Positions 8,660 through 18,723 are shown, counted from the stretch's first letter. The stretch: DNA of 64,000 bases from Flavobacterium commune (GCF_001857965.1 NZ_CP017774.1:806001-870000); one strand, 5' to 3'. Notes: generated by a model not told the origin, from the sequence alone. Numbers and translations are program-made.

Positions 8660-8703
8660 GCTTTTCATTTATTATATTGAAAGCCTCGTTTGTATTAAAC
8701 CGA

Positions 8704-9324
8704 TTAATTATTTTTTATAGCTTTTTCAAACGGTAAACGCTGTAAAATACTCCTTCCTAAGGTCACTTCATCAGCATATTCTAATTCATCTCCCACGGCA
8801 ATTCCCCGCGCAATTGTTGAAATAATTATCCCTGAATCAGCTATTTGCTTGTAAATATAAAAATTGGTGGTATCTCCTTCCATCGTAGAACTCAGTGCAA
8901 AAATAACTTCACTCAATTTTCCTGATTTCACTTTTTCGACCAAACTCGCAATCTTTAACTGACTGGGTCCAACTCCGTCAATAGGCGAAATTTTTCCTCC
9001 CAAAACATGATAAACACCTTTAAACTGCCCTGTGTTTTCAATAGCCATTACATCACGAATATCTTCAACCACACATACCAATTGATGATTTCTGTTTGTA
9101 TTACTGCATATTTCACAAATGGCTGTATCCGAAATATTATGACAGCTTTCGCAAAATTTAATCTCCTCACGCATAGCAACCAATGCCTGTGTTAAAAAAC
9201 CGGTTTGCTCTTTAGGCTGTTTTAACAAATGCAAAACCAGTCGCAAAGCTGTTCGCTTACCGATTCCGGGCAATTGCGAAATTTCATTGACTGCTTTTTC
9301 CAATAATTTTGAAGAAAATTCCAT
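8704..9324 (-). CDS. recR: Recombination mediator RecR
   Basis: 206 aa, normal length. A helix-hairpin-helix lies in [17 protein letters not shown]. The four-cysteine zinc finger is [16 protein letters not shown]. The Toprim domain begins [15 protein letters not shown]. RecR with RecO and RecF loads RecA at single-strand gaps. It is a monocistronic-looking gene between the CoA-binding gene and the capsule locus. A perfect -7 box ends 5 nt before the ATG, so the mRNA is probably leaderless. Confidence 0.96.
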   Translation of the reverse strand: MEFSSKLLEKAVNEISQLPGIGKRTALRLVLHLLKQPKEQTGFLTQALVAMREEIKFCESCHNISDTAICEICSNTNRNHQLVCVVEDIRDVMAIENTGQFKGVYHVLGGKISPIDGVGPSQLKIASLVEKVKSGKLSEVIFALSSTMEGDTTNFYIYKQIADSGIIISTIARGIAVGDELEYADEVTLGRSILQRLPFEKAIKNN

Positions 9325-9329
9325 AGTTG

Positions 9330-9337
9330 CAAATGTA
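9330..9337 (-). promoter_or_regulatory. -7 promoter box TACATTTG for recR
   Basis: Perfect TANNTTTG on the minus strand. Its G lies 5 nt before the recR ATG, placing the transcript start at or next to the start codon. Confidence 0.55.
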
Positions 9338-9378
9338 ACAATTTGTTTATTGAAATTATTGATTATTCTAAAATGAAA

Positions 9379-9405
9379 AAGCCATCTTCTTTAGGAAAAC
9401 GGCTT
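9379..9405 (-). terminator. Hairpin terminator after the CoA-binding gene
   Basis: AAGCC pairs with GGCTT, extended by weaker AT pairs, around a long loop. The minus strand continues TTTTTCATTTT. It follows the CoA-binding gene. The stem is short, so this is of moderate strength. Confidence 0.45.
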
Positions 9406-9428
9406 ATTTTTTTAAAAAATCGGAAAAA

Positions 9429-9794
9429 TCAATATTGATTTGTTACCAACAAAGTCAGCGTACAAGCCACATCTACTTTTATATTATTTAATTCTAAAAG
9501 TTGGTACAACTCCGGATTCTCTGTTCCCGGATTAAAAATGACACGTTTAGGCTGTGCCTCTACTATATAATTATAATAATCACGCTGATTTTTGGCATTC
9601 AAATACAAAGAAATAGTATCAATATTTTTTAAAGGAATAGCTTTAGTCCTAATTTTAATTCCCGCCACTTCAGCTGTATTTTGACCAATCGCTAAGACCG
9701 AATGTCCTTTTTCAACAAGCAGCTCAATTGCTTTAAACACTGGTTTATGAGCTTTTGCAGAGGCTCCAAGAACCAAAGTTTTTTTATTTTTCAT
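9429..9794 (-). CDS. CoA-binding domain protein (YccU-like)
   Basis: 121 aa, a single Rossmann-like CoA-binding domain (KTLVLGASAKAHKPVFKAIELL at the N-terminus, VIFNPGTENPELYQLL near the C-terminus). Members bind CoA and resemble the N-terminal part of succinyl-CoA synthetase alpha; no enzymatic role is established for stand-alone members. A -7 box TACTTTTG lies at 9811-9818, 16 nt before the start. The gene is monocistronic with a terminator behind it. Confidence 0.8.
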   Translation of the reverse strand: MKNKKTLVLGASAKAHKPVFKAIELLVEKGHSVLAIGQNTAEVAGIKIRTKAIPLKNIDTISLYLNAKNQRDYYNYIVEAQPKRVIFNPGTENPELYQLLELNNIKVDVACTLTLLVTNQY

Positions 9795-9810
9795 TTCGAA
9801 TTATTTTTTA

Positions 9811-9818
9811 CAAAAGTA
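9811..9818 (-). promoter_or_regulatory. -7 promoter box TACTTTTG for the CoA-binding gene
   Basis: Perfect TANNTTTG on the minus strand, 16 nt before the ATG at 9794. A TTG lies only 16 nt further upstream, so the -33 element is uncertain. Confidence 0.5.
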
Positions 9819-9886
9819 GTAAAAATAGAACTACCAACGAGCTATTAAAACAGGACATACACACCAATTCCAAAAATAAAAAACGA

Positions 9887-10018
9887 CCACGAATTCCACG
9901 AAAAAACACAAATTGGGATGTCATAATATTTCACGAATCTGCCAAAGGCAGATAAAAATGTGTGTGTGTGTGTGTGTGTTTAATCACTACTATTTGCGTT
10001 AATTAGTGTAATTCGGGG
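9887..10018. repeat. Inverted-arm intergenic element with inner hairpin and TG microsatellite
   Basis: The 26-nt left arm (9887-9912) and right arm (9993-10018) are inverted copies matching at 20 of 26 positions. Between them is a small perfect hairpin, TCTGCC-aaa-GGCAGA (9938-9952), and a (TG)10 run (9959-9978). The element fills much of the 284-bp spacer between ctlX and the CoA-binding gene. No coding potential is seen. Confidence 0.55.
9959..9978. repeat. (TG)10 dinucleotide microsatellite
   Basis: Ten uninterrupted TG units. It lies about 140 bp upstream of the promoter of the CoA-binding gene and about 100 bp downstream of the ctlX stop codon. Such tracts are prone to slippage. Confidence 0.9.
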
Positions 10019-10078
10019 CAAAAATAGAACCCCTGGATTTACCCTGAATATTAAAACCAACCTAACTTATCAAACTCA

Positions 10079-11014
10079 TTAATTCTTGGGAAGGAAAATC
10101 TCAGCTAGCATACATCGGGCGCTTCCTCCGCCACAGTTTTCGATAGTTTGCAAATCAGCACTCAAAATACTCCCATATTTCCCCAACTGATTCTTTTGTG
10201 CAGCGTTCAACGACTCAAGAGCTGTAGTACTCATTACAATATACCTTTTATCATTAGTACCCGAAAGTTCTAACACATTTCCGGCAAATTGCTCCACTTG
10301 TTGCTCACTTATTAGAACAATCTCTTTCCCACTGGCTCTTAGATTATCCAAAACCATTTTGCGCTCTTTTTTATCATCAATCATATCGGCGCAAATTATT
10401 GCAAAATGTTCTCCAACACTCATCATCACATTAGTATGATAAACTAATTGTTGTTTTCCGCCAACCATATGATAGGCTTCAAAAATAACCGGAGCATAAT
10501 CAAAATCTTCGCAGAATTCAATAAAAAGTTCTTCATTGGCCCTTGGAGACAAAGCACAATAAGCAATCGAATTAACTCTATCCAAAACCACACTACCTGT
10601 TCCTTCCAAAAAAACACCCTCTTCTTCCGCCGAAGTAAAATCAACTACATTTTCAATCACAAAACCTTTTTCTTCCAAAATATCCAAAATATCTTCCCGA
10701 CGTTCAGTTCTGCGGTTCTCGGCAAACATTGGATACAAAACCACATCACCATTATCGTGAAACGAAATCCAATTATTTGGAAAAATACTATCCGGAGTAT
10801 CCGTTTCAGGAGTATCATCTACTACAATAACATCAACCCCCACACCTTGGAGCTGACTTACCAAAGCATCAAATTCCTGTTGTGCTTTAGCATTTATTGC
10901 TGCCGGCAACATTCCGCTTAATTCTTTTTGAAAATAATTATTGGCTGTCGTTTGCTCATTCATTCGAAAAGCTACCGGACGAATCATCAAAACTGAATTT
11001 GTTACTTGTTTCAT
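10079..11014 (-). CDS. ctlX: CtlX-family citrulline/guanidino hydrolase
   Basis: 311 aa, of the pentein-fold amidinotransferase/arginine deiminase superfamily. Family segments seen in order are FPNNWISFH, LEGTGSVVLDR, a histidine in VYHTNVMMSVG (about residue 192) and the catalytic cysteine in GGGSARCMLAEIFLP near residue 301. The last two supply the His and Cys of the pentein active site. The closest family I recognise is CtlX, described as a citrulline-utilisation hydrolase; many relatives are annotated only as amidinotransferase or dimethylarginine-hydrolase-like. The gene follows gltA on the same strand, separated by a terminator, so is probably expressed on its own. Confidence 0.78.
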   Translation of the reverse strand: MKQVTNSVLMIRPVAFRMNEQTTANNYFQKELSGMLPAAINAKAQQEFDALVSQLQGVGVDVIVVDDTPETDTPDSIFPNNWISFHDNGDVVLYPMFAENRRTERREDILDILEEKGFVIENVVDFTSAEEEGVFLEGTGSVVLDRVNSIAYCALSPRANEELFIEFCEDFDYAPVIFEAYHMVGGKQQLVYHTNVMMSVGEHFAIICADMIDDKKERKMVLDNLRASGKEIVLISEQQVEQFAGNVLELSGTNDKRYIVMSTTALESLNAAQKNQLGKYGSILSADLQTIENCGGGSARCMLAEIFLPKN

Positions 11015-11056
11015 TTAATTCAAAATATTATTTATTGCTTACACCAAAGATAAAAA

Positions 11057-11083
11057 AAAGCTCCACTTTTCAGTGAAGCTTTT
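11057..11083 (-). terminator. Terminator of gltA
   Basis: On the minus strand AAAAGCTTCACT pairs with AGTGGAGCTTTT with one bulge or mismatch, followed by TTTT. It is placed 19 nt after the gltA stop codon. Confidence 0.75.
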
Positions 11084-11101
11084 ACTTTGATGTATTCTAT
11101 A

Positions 11102-12379
11102 TTATACCGGTTTTTTAAATTCTCTTAATGGAGATCCAGTGTAAATTTGTCTTGGTCTTCCAATTGGCTCTTTGTTTTCACGCATTTCTTTCCATTGTGC
11201 AATCCAACCTGGCAATCTTCCGATAGCAAACATTACTGTAAACATATCAGTAGGAATTCCTAAAGCTCTGTAGATGATTCCTGAATAGAAATCTACGTTT
11301 GGATATAAATTTCTAGCTTTGAAGTATTCGTCTTCTAAAGCTGCTGCTTCTAATTTTTTAGCGATTTCTAAAATTGGATCATCAACTCCTAAAGTTCCTA
11401 AAACTTCATTAGCTGCTTTTTTGATAATTTTAGCACGAGGATCAAAGTTTTTGTAAACTCTGTGTCCGAATCCCATTAAACGGAATGGATCGTTTTTATC
11501 TTTTGCTTTAGCCAAATACTTTTCAGTATCTCCACCATTTTGGTGAATTTCTTCTAACATTTCCAATACCGCTTGGTTTGCACCACCGTGTAATGGTCCC
11601 CACAAAGCAGAAACTCCTGCAGAGATAGAAGCAAATAAACCTGCGTGAGAAGAACCTACCATTCTTACTGTAGAAGTAGAACAGTTTTGTTCGTGATCAG
11701 CATGTAAAATAAATAATTTATCAAGAGCTTCAGTTACAACAGGACTTAATTTATAAGGCTCAGTTGGCAACTCAAACATTAATCTCATGAAGTTTTCTAC
11801 ATATCCTTTAGTATTATCATAATAATTCAAAGGATACCCCATACTTTTTCTGTAAGTCCATGTTGCAATAACTAAAAATTTACCCATAGTTTTACAAACT
11901 GCCTGGTACAATTCTTTTTCGTTCTCAACATTAACTGATTTTGGATTGAAAGCAGTTAAAGCACTAGTTAAAGCCGCTAAAACTCCCATTGGGTGAGCTG
12001 TTTTAGGGAAACCATCGATAATACCTTTCATCTCCTCATTTACTAAGGTATGTTTTCTAATATCTGTTTCAAATTGTTCTAATTGAGCAGCTGTTGGCAA
12101 TTCACCAAAAATTAAAAGATAAGAAACTTCTAAAAAGTTAGCCTGATCTGCTAAATCTTCAATAGCATATCCTCTGTAACGCAAAATTCCCAGTTCTCCA
12201 TCTAAGAAAGTAATTCCACTAGTACAAGAACCTGAATTTTTATAACCCGGATCAATAGTGATTGCTCCTGTTAAATCTCTTAACTTGTTAATATTGATTG
12301 CTTCTTCGTTCTCGCTTCCTTTAATAACAGGAAACTCATACTTCTTACCATCAATTTCTAATATAGCTGTTTTTGACAT
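11102..12379 (-). CDS. gltA: Citrate synthase
   Basis: 425 aa, the length of the hexameric type II enzyme of Gram-negatives. The catalytic histidines are visible in ILHADHEQNCSTSTVRMVGS with LWGPLHGGANQ and in GFGHRVYKNFDPRA; the aspartate segment is YPNVDFYSG. It condenses oxaloacetate and acetyl-CoA as the first TCA cycle step. It has its own -7 box TAGATTTG (12417-12424) and terminator. Confidence 0.97.
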   Translation of the reverse strand: MSKTAILEIDGKKYEFPVIKGSENEEAININKLRDLTGAITIDPGYKNSGSCTSGITFLDGELGILRYRGYAIEDLADQANFLEVSYLLIFGELPTAAQLEQFETDIRKHTLVNEEMKGIIDGFPKTAHPMGVLAALTSALTAFNPKSVNVENEKELYQAVCKTMGKFLVIATWTYRKSMGYPLNYYDNTKGYVENFMRLMFELPTEPYKLSPVVTEALDKLFILHADHEQNCSTSTVRMVGSSHAGLFASISAGVSALWGPLHGGANQAVLEMLEEIHQNGGDTEKYLAKAKDKNDPFRLMGFGHRVYKNFDPRAKIIKKAANEVLGTLGVDDPILEIAKKLEAAALEDEYFKARNLYPNVDFYSGIIYRALGIPTDMFTVMFAIGRLPGWIAQWKEMRENKEPIGRPRQIYTGSPLREFKKPV

Positions 12380-12416
12380 AATAATTTGAAATAATTCTTT
12401 ACACTTAATAATTTAC

Positions 12417-12424
12417 CAAATCTA
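12417..12424 (-). promoter_or_regulatory. -7 promoter box TAGATTTG for gltA
   Basis: Perfect TANNTTTG on the minus strand, 37 nt before the gltA ATG. No clear TTTG was seen at -33. Confidence 0.5.
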
Positions 12425-12484
12425 AGGATAATAACATTAATTAAAAAGGGAAAAAAGCAGTGATATTGTTAAATTTAAAAAAAT

Positions 12485-12513
12485 AAAGCCATTCATTTAA
12501 TATGAATGGCTTT
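12485..12513 (-). terminator. Terminator of eno
   Basis: A perfect 12-bp stem, AAAGCCATTCAT with ATGAATGGCTTT around a 5-nt loop, followed on the minus strand by ATTTTTTT. It lies 22 nt after the enolase stop codon. Confidence 0.85.
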
Positions 12514-12535
12514 AAAAAATAACAAACTGTTATTC

Positions 12536-13840
<1,305 letters not shown>

Positions 13841-13855
13841 TTAAATTTTCGGTTA

Positions 13856-13863
13856 CAAATATA
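13856..13863 (-). promoter_or_regulatory. -7 promoter box TATATTTG for eno
   Basis: Perfect TANNTTTG on the minus strand, 27 nt before the eno ATG. TTTG motifs occur 12 and 16 nt upstream, shorter than the usual 19-20 nt spacing. Confidence 0.5.
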
Positions 13864-13996
13864 TTCTAAGTTTTTCAAACAAAGCACTATTTTTTTCATT
13901 CGTTATCAACGAAAACGTTATAAAAACATTTTTTAAACATAATTTAAAATAAAGTTTACAATTTATAAGCAACACAAAGACTTAGGACAAAAAAAA

Positions 13997-14023
13997 TAGG
14001 CCAAACAAAAAATGTTTAGCCTA
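13997..14023 (-). terminator. Terminator of carA
   Basis: On the minus strand TAGGCTAAACA pairs with TGTTTGGCCTA with a single G-T wobble, followed by TTTTTTTT. It lies 24 nt after the carA stop. Confidence 0.8.
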
Positions 14024-14047
14024 CCAATATACTTGAATATCAAAAAA

Positions 14048-15148
14048 TTATTTTTTCAAATTTTCAACAAATTGATCAAATAAATAAGAAGAATCATGTG
14101 GGCCTGGACTAGCTTCCGGGTGGTATTGAACAGAAAAACAATTTTTATTTTTCATTCTCATACCAGCTACAGTTCCGTCATTTAAGTGAAGATGTGTAAT
14201 TTCCATCTCAGCATTAGCCTCTAACTCTTCTCTATTTACTGCAAAACCGTGATTTTGAGAAGTAATCTCACCTTTGCCAGTAATCAAATTACTAACCGGA
14301 TGATTGATTCCACGGTGACCGTTGAACATTTTATAAGTAGAAATTCCATTAGCCAAACCTATAACCTGATGTCCTAAACAAATTCCGAATAACGGCTTAT
14401 TGTTAGCCAAAATTTCTTTAGCAACAGCTATAGCACCATCTAAAGGCTCCGGATCTCCAGGACCGTTTGAAAGAAAGAAACCATCAGGATTGAAAGAAGC
14501 TAAATCTGTATAAGATGCATCATAAGGAAAAACCTTAATGTAGCAATCTCTCTTAGCCAGATTACGAAGAATATTAGTTTTAATACCTAAATCCAAAGCC
14601 GAAACTTTATATTTAGCATTTTCATCTCCATAAAAATAAGGCTCTTTTGTGGAAACCTTAGAAGCTAATTCCAAACCTTTCATATCCGGAACCTTAGCTA
14701 AAGATGCTTTTAATTCTTCAATTGGAGTACCATCTGTACAAATTACAGCATTCATAGCTCCGTTTTCTCTAATATAACTTACTAAAGCACGAGTATCTAC
14801 ATCAGAGATACAGATTAGATTGTGTTTTGCAAAATAATCTTCTAAACTTCCTGAAGCATCTACTCTGGAATAGTTAAAACTGAAATTTTTACAAACCAAA
14901 CCAGCAATTTTAATTCCGTTTGATTCTACTTCATTTTCATTAACGCCATAATTTCCAATGTGCGTGTTAGTGGCCACCATGATTTGTCCAAAATAAGATG
15001 GATCAGTGAAAATTTCCTGATAACCAGTCATTCCTGTGTTAAAACAAACTTCACCAAAAGTGGTTCCGCTGATTCCGATAGATTTTCCGTGGAATATAGT
15101 TCCGTCACTTAATAATAGAACGGCGCTTTTTCGTGTTGTGTATTTCAT
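14048..15148 (-). CDS. carA: Carbamoyl-phosphate synthase small (glutaminase) subunit
   Basis: 366 aa. The N-terminal CPSase small-chain domain starts KSAVLLLSDGTIFHGKSIG. A class I glutamine amidotransferase domain follows, with SNGPGDPEPL, the nucleophile cysteine in GICLGHQVIGLANG, and the His-Glu pair in VQYHPEASPGP. It releases ammonia from glutamine for carbamoyl phosphate used in pyrimidine and arginine synthesis. The large subunit carB is not in this window. It has its own promoter and terminator. Confidence 0.97.
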   Translation of the reverse strand: MKYTTRKSAVLLLSDGTIFHGKSIGISGTTFGEVCFNTGMTGYQEIFTDPSYFGQIMVATNTHIGNYGVNENEVESNGIKIAGLVCKNFSFNYSRVDASGSLEDYFAKHNLICISDVDTRALVSYIRENGAMNAVICTDGTPIEELKASLAKVPDMKGLELASKVSTKEPYFYGDENAKYKVSALDLGIKTNILRNLAKRDCYIKVFPYDASYTDLASFNPDGFFLSNGPGDPEPLDGAIAVAKEILANNKPLFGICLGHQVIGLANGISTYKMFNGHRGINHPVSNLITGKGEITSQNHGFAVNREELEANAEMEITHLHLNDGTVAGMRMKNKNCFSVQYHPEASPGPHDSSYLFDQFVENLKK

Positions 15149-15166
15149 TTGTTTTTAAATATGGTG

Positions 15167-15197
15167 CAAATTTAATTCATTAAAGCAGTGAAAGCAA
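15167..15197 (-). promoter_or_regulatory. carA promoter (TTG, 20 nt, TAAATTTG)
   Basis: On the minus strand a TTG at 15195-15197 is followed after 20 nt by the perfect -7 box TAAATTTG (15167-15174), which lies 18 nt before the ATG. Both parts fit the Bacteroidota consensus. Confidence 0.6.
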
Positions 15198-15283
15198 CAA
15201 TTTTAAAAAATTATTTCAAAATTGAAATTAGAACTTATAATTAACTGCCAAGGTAACTTTTGGATAACAAAAAATCAAAAAAA

Positions 15284-15313
15284 AAGGATAAACTAAATAA
15301 ATAGTTTATCCTT
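15284..15313 (-). terminator. Terminator of the ribosomal protein super-operon (after rplQ)
   Basis: A perfect 12-bp stem, AAGGATAAACTA with TAGTTTATCCTT around a 6-nt loop, followed on the minus strand by a long T run. It lies 27 nt after the rplQ stop and is the only strong terminator seen between here and the start of the str cluster. Confidence 0.88.
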
Positions 15314-15340
15314 GATTTTATTGAATGATTATCTTCATAA

Positions 15341-15835
15341 TTATTCAGCAGCTTCAGCAGTAGTATCAGTTTCTGCAGCAGGAGCTTCAGTAGCTGGAGC
15401 TTCTTCTGTTTTCTTAGCTTTACCACCACGACGGCTTTTTGCTTTTTTAACTTCTTTTTTACCTCCGTTGTAAAGTTCGTTAAAATCTACTAATTCGATC
15501 ATTGCCATATCAGCATTATCTCCTAAACGATTTCCAACTTTAATGATACGAGTGTACCCACCTGGACGGTCACCAACTTTAGCAGCTACGTCTCTGAATA
15601 AATCAGTTACCGCATATTTGCTACGTAAGTTAGCAAAAACAATACGACGATTGTGAGTCGTATCATTTTTAGATTTTGTTATAAGCGGCTCAACAAATTG
15701 TTTAAGTGCTTTTGCTTTAGCAACAGTAGTATTAATACGTTTGTGCTCGATAAGAGAACAAGCCATATTAGCTAACATAGATTTTCTATGCGCAGTCTGT
15801 CTGCTTAAGTGATTGAATTTTTTTCCGTGTCTCAT
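15341..15835 (-). CDS. rplQ: 50S ribosomal protein L17
   Basis: 164 aa. The conserved core is [21 protein letters not shown] to about residue 120. A C-terminal tail first rich in Lys/Arg ([17 protein letters not shown]) and then in Ala/Glu/Thr follows, so the protein is about 35 residues longer than the E. coli one. L17 lies near the peptide exit tunnel. It is the last gene of the alpha operon, 63 nt after rpoA. Confidence 0.97.
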   Translation of the reverse strand: MRHGKKFNHLSRQTAHRKSMLANMACSLIEHKRINTTVAKAKALKQFVEPLITKSKNDTTHNRRIVFANLRSKYAVTDLFRDVAAKVGDRPGGYTRIIKVGNRLGDNADMAMIELVDFNELYNGGKKEVKKAKSRRGGKAKKTEEAPATEAPAAETDTTAEAAE

Positions 15836-15898
15836 GACATTTTTTTTTAAACCTTCATCTTGCTACAATCCTCTTTGGAGAGCAAAATACGAAGTTAT

Positions 15899-16891
15899 TT
15901 ATTCTTTATCTAGTTTGTATTTCGCTAAATCCATTCCGAAAGTCAAATTCTTAACTGCTACAAGTTCATCTAGCTCAGTTAAAGATTTTTTACCGAAATT
16001 ACGGAATTTCATTAGGTCATTTTTATTGAACGATACTAAATCACCAAGTGTATCAACTTCAGCCGCTTTCAAACAATTTAAGGCTCTCACAGACAAATCC
16101 ATATCAACAAGCTTAGTTTTAAGCAATTGTCTCATATGTAATGATTCCTCATCATAAGATTCTGTTTGTGCAATTTCATCAGCCTCAAGTGTAATTCTTT
16201 CGTCAGAGAACAACATGAAATGGTGAATTAGAACTTTAGCCGCTTCAGTAAGTGCATCTTTTGGATTAATAGAACCATCAGTTTTAATTTCAAAAACTAA
16301 TTTTTCATAATCTGTTTTTTGCTCAACACGGAAGTTTTCAATAGCGTATTTTACATTTTTTACCGGAGTAAAAATTGAATCTGTAAAAATAGTTCCAATT
16401 GCAGCATTCTGTTTTTTGTTCTCTTCAGCAGGAACATATCCTCTACCTTTTTCGATTGTTAAATCAAGGTTTAATTTGATTTTAGAATCTAAATTACAGA
16501 TAACAAGTTCTGGGTTCAAAACTTGGAAACCTGAAATAAACTTTTGAAAATCACCAGCTGTTAGCTGATCTTTACCTGAAACAGAAATAGAAACTGATTC
16601 ATTATCAATATCTTCAATTTGACGTTTGAAACGTACTTGTTTTAGATTAAGGATAATTTCGGTAACATCTTCAACAACTCCTGAAATAGTAGAAAACTCA
16701 TGATCTACACCTTCTATGCGAACAGATGTAATTGCATACCCTTCCAATGCTGAAAGCAAAACTCTTCTAAGTGCATTACCAACAGTCAATCCATATCCTG
16801 GTTCCAAAGGTCTAAATTCGAATTTACCTTCAAAATCGGTTGAATCGATCATGATAACTTTATCGGGCTTTTGAAAATTAAATATTGCCAT
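15899..16891 (-). CDS. rpoA: RNA polymerase alpha subunit
   Basis: 330 aa. The N-terminal dimerisation domain includes [26 protein letters not shown]. The C-terminal domain, after about residue 255, contains [22 protein letters not shown] and [16 protein letters not shown], the helix-hairpin-helix region that contacts UP-element DNA and activators. It sits between rpsD (21 nt) and rplQ, as in most bacteria. Confidence 0.99.
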   Translation of the reverse strand: MAIFNFQKPDKVIMIDSTDFEGKFEFRPLEPGYGLTVGNALRRVLLSALEGYAITSVRIEGVDHEFSTISGVVEDVTEIILNLKQVRFKRQIEDIDNESVSISVSGKDQLTAGDFQKFISGFQVLNPELVICNLDSKIKLNLDLTIEKGRGYVPAEENKKQNAAIGTIFTDSIFTPVKNVKYAIENFRVEQKTDYEKLVFEIKTDGSINPKDALTEAAKVLIHHFMLFSDERITLEADEIAQTESYDEESLHMRQLLKTKLVDMDLSVRALNCLKAAEVDTLGDLVSFNKNDLMKFRNFGKKSLTELDELVAVKNLTFGMDLAKYKLDKE

Positions 16892-16912
16892 AAATTTCGA
16901 CTAAGTCAATTA

Positions 16913-17518
16913 TTATTTGTTGTACAACTCTACGATTAATTGTTCTTTAATGTTTTCTGGAATTTGAAGTCTAGCAGGTACAGCTACGAAAGTACCTTCT
17001 TTAACGTCATTGTTCCAAGTAATCCATTCATAAACTTGACTTGAATTAGATAAAGAACGTTCGATAGCCTCTAAAGATTTAGATTTTTCACGAACTGCAA
17101 CTTTGTCACCAGGTTTAAGGTGGTAAGAAGGAATGTTTACAACTTCACCGTTAACAGTGATATGTCTGTGAGAAACTAATTGTCTAGCACCTCTTCTAGA
17201 AGGAGCAACGCCCATTCTGAATACTACGTTATCCAATCTTGCCTCACATAATTGCAAAAGAACCTCACCAGTAACACCTTTAGTAGCTGATGCTTTTTTG
17301 AATAAACCTCTGAATTGTTTTTCTAAAATCCCATAAGAATATTTAGCTTTTTGCTTCTCCATTAACTGGATAGCGTACTCAGATTTTTTACCTCTTTTTT
17401 TAGCCATCCCGTGTTGTCCAGGAGGGTAATTTCTTTTTTCGAAAGATTTATCATCTCCGAAGATTGCTTCGCCAAATTTACGAGCAATTCTAGTTTTAGG
17501 ACCAGTATATCTTGCCAT
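16913..17518 (-). CDS. rpsD: 30S ribosomal protein S4
   Basis: 201 aa. The N-terminal S4 domain includes [17 protein letters not shown] and NYPPGQHG. The RNA-binding S4 fold lies at about residues 92-155 ([20 protein letters not shown]). It binds 16S rRNA early in assembly, and in enterobacteria S4 represses translation of the alpha operon. In this window its 88-nt upstream spacer holds a bulged hairpin that could be an equivalent control site. Confidence 0.98.
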   Translation of the reverse strand: MARYTGPKTRIARKFGEAIFGDDKSFEKRNYPPGQHGMAKKRGKKSEYAIQLMEKQKAKYSYGILEKQFRGLFKKASATKGVTGEVLLQLCEARLDNVVFRMGVAPSRRGARQLVSHRHITVNGEVVNIPSYHLKPGDKVAVREKSKSLEAIERSLSNSSQVYEWITWNNDVKEGTFVAVPARLQIPENIKEQLIVELYNK

Positions 17519-17535
17519 TTCAATGAATTAATTAA

Positions 17536-17585
17536 GGTAGAGATTATGAATTCAGGTCATATCCTTCGATAATCGTGATTCTACC
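17536..17585 (-). promoter_or_regulatory. Bulged hairpin in the rpsK-rpsD spacer, candidate S4 control site
   Basis: In the mRNA sense GGTAGA, then a 5-nt bulge (ATCAC), then GATTAT pair with ATAATC and TCTACC, which are contiguous. This makes a 12-bp stem with a one-sided bulge and a 21-nt loop that has its own small AGG/CCT pairing. The spacer is 88 nt where most spacers in this cluster are 2-18 nt. Assignment to S4 autoregulation is inference from position. Confidence 0.4.
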
Positions 17586-17606
17586 TAGTTATACTTAAAT
17601 TTAATA

Positions 17607-17990
17607 TTAAACTCTACGTCTCTTTGGAGGACGACAACCGTTGTGTGGCATTGGAGTAACGTCAATAATTTCAGTTACTTCGATTCCACCGTTATGTATA
17701 GAACGGATAGCAGACTCACGTCCGTTTCCTGGTCCTTTTACATAAACCTTAACTTTTTTCAATCCAGCTTCAAGAGCTACTTTACTACAATCTTCTGCGG
17801 CCATTTGAGCTGCGTATGGAGTGTTCTTTTTAGAACCTCTGAAACCCATTTTACCAGCTGAAGACCAAGAAATAACTTCACCTTTTTTGTTAGTCAAAGA
17901 AATGATGATGTTATTGAAGGTAGCAGAAATATGAGCTTCTCCCGTTGATTCAACGATAACTTTACGTTTTTTTGTAGTTGCTTTAGCCAT
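17607..17990 (-). CDS. rpsK: 30S ribosomal protein S11
   Basis: 127 aa. Conserved segments are [38 protein letters not shown] and the C-terminal [17 protein letters not shown]11 is part of the platform of the small subunit. It is 8 nt after rpsM and precedes rpsD by an 88-nt spacer. Confidence 0.98.
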   Translation of the reverse strand: MAKATTKKRKVIVESTGEAHISATFNNIIISLTNKKGEVISWSSAGKMGFRGSKKNTPYAAQMAAEDCSKVALEAGLKKVKVYVKGPGNGRESAIRSIHNGGIEVTEIIDVTPMPHNGCRPPKRRRV

Positions 17991-17998
17991 ATTACTTA

Positions 17999-18373
17999 TT
18001 ATTTAGTTGCTTTTTTCTTGTTAGCAACAGTTTTTCTTTTACCTTTTCTAGTTCTAGAGTTGTTTTTAGTTCTTTGTCCTCTTAATGGAAGACCAGTTCT
18101 GTGACGGATTCCTCTGTAACATCCAATATCCATTAAACGTTTGATGTTTAAAGATACTTCTGAACGTAACTCCCCTTCAATTTTGAATGCTCCAACAGCC
18201 TCACGAATTGCTCCGATCTCGTCATCATTCCAATCTTGAACTTTTTTATCTTGGCTAACTTGAGCTTTCTCTAAAATCTCAATAGCTCTACTTTTTCCTA
18301 ATCCGAAGATGTAGGTAAGTGCAATAACACCTCTCTTGTTTTTTGGGATATCTACCCCTGCTATTCTTGCCAT
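17999..18373 (-). CDS. rpsM: 30S ribosomal protein S13
   Basis: 124 aa. It starts [19 protein letters not shown], with the basic C-terminal tail [19 protein letters not shown] that contacts tRNA and the head of the small subunit. It lies 2 nt after rpmJ, opening the alpha cluster. Confidence 0.98.
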   Translation of the reverse strand: MARIAGVDIPKNKRGVIALTYIFGLGKSRAIEILEKAQVSQDKKVQDWNDDEIGAIREAVGAFKIEGELRSEVSLNIKRLMDIGCYRGIRHRTGLPLRGQRTKNNSRTRKGKRKTVANKKKATK

Positions 18374-18375
18374 AA

Positions 18376-18492
18376 TTATCCTTGTCTTTGTTTAAATCTA
18401 GGATTCTTTTTGTTTATTACGTATAATCTTCCTTTTCTACGTACGATAATGCACTCGGCACTTCTCTTTTTTACTGATGCTCTTACTTTCAT
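18376..18492 (-). CDS. rpmJ: 50S ribosomal protein L36 (zinc-ligand-poor form)
   Basis: 38 aa, found by reading the gap between infA and rpsM. It starts [17 protein letters not shown] and ends NPRFKQRQG. The usual zinc ligands CxxC...C...H are mostly lost: only one cysteine (Cys14) remains, and the histidine before KQRQG is Phe. It therefore looks like the zinc-free C-minus type. It lies 11 nt after infA and 2 nt before rpsM. Confidence 0.93.
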
Positions 18493-18503
18493 TGTGAATA
18501 TCT

Positions 18504-18719
18504 TTAATATCTATAAGTAATTCTTGCTTTAGACAAATCGTAAGGACTCATTTCCAGTTTCACTTTATCACCAGGTAATAATTTGATATAATGCATACGC
18601 ATTTTCCCCGAAATATGAGCAATCACAACATGTCCATTCTCTAATTCTACACGGAACATCGCATTTGATAATGCTTCAATGATTGATCCGTCTTGTTCTA
18701 TTGCTGATTGTTTTGCCAT
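18504..18719 (-). CDS. infA: Translation initiation factor IF-1
   Basis: 71 aa, a single S1-like OB fold ([23 protein letters not shown], then [28 protein letters not shown], ending ARITYRY). It binds the ribosomal A site during initiation. It starts 4 nt after the secY stop. No map or adk lies between secY and infA; adk is found at 50 kb. Confidence 0.98.
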   Translation of the reverse strand: MAKQSAIEQDGSIIEALSNAMFRVELENGHVVIAHISGKMRMHYIKLLPGDKVKLEMSPYDLSKARITYRY

Positions 18720-18723
18720 AAAA

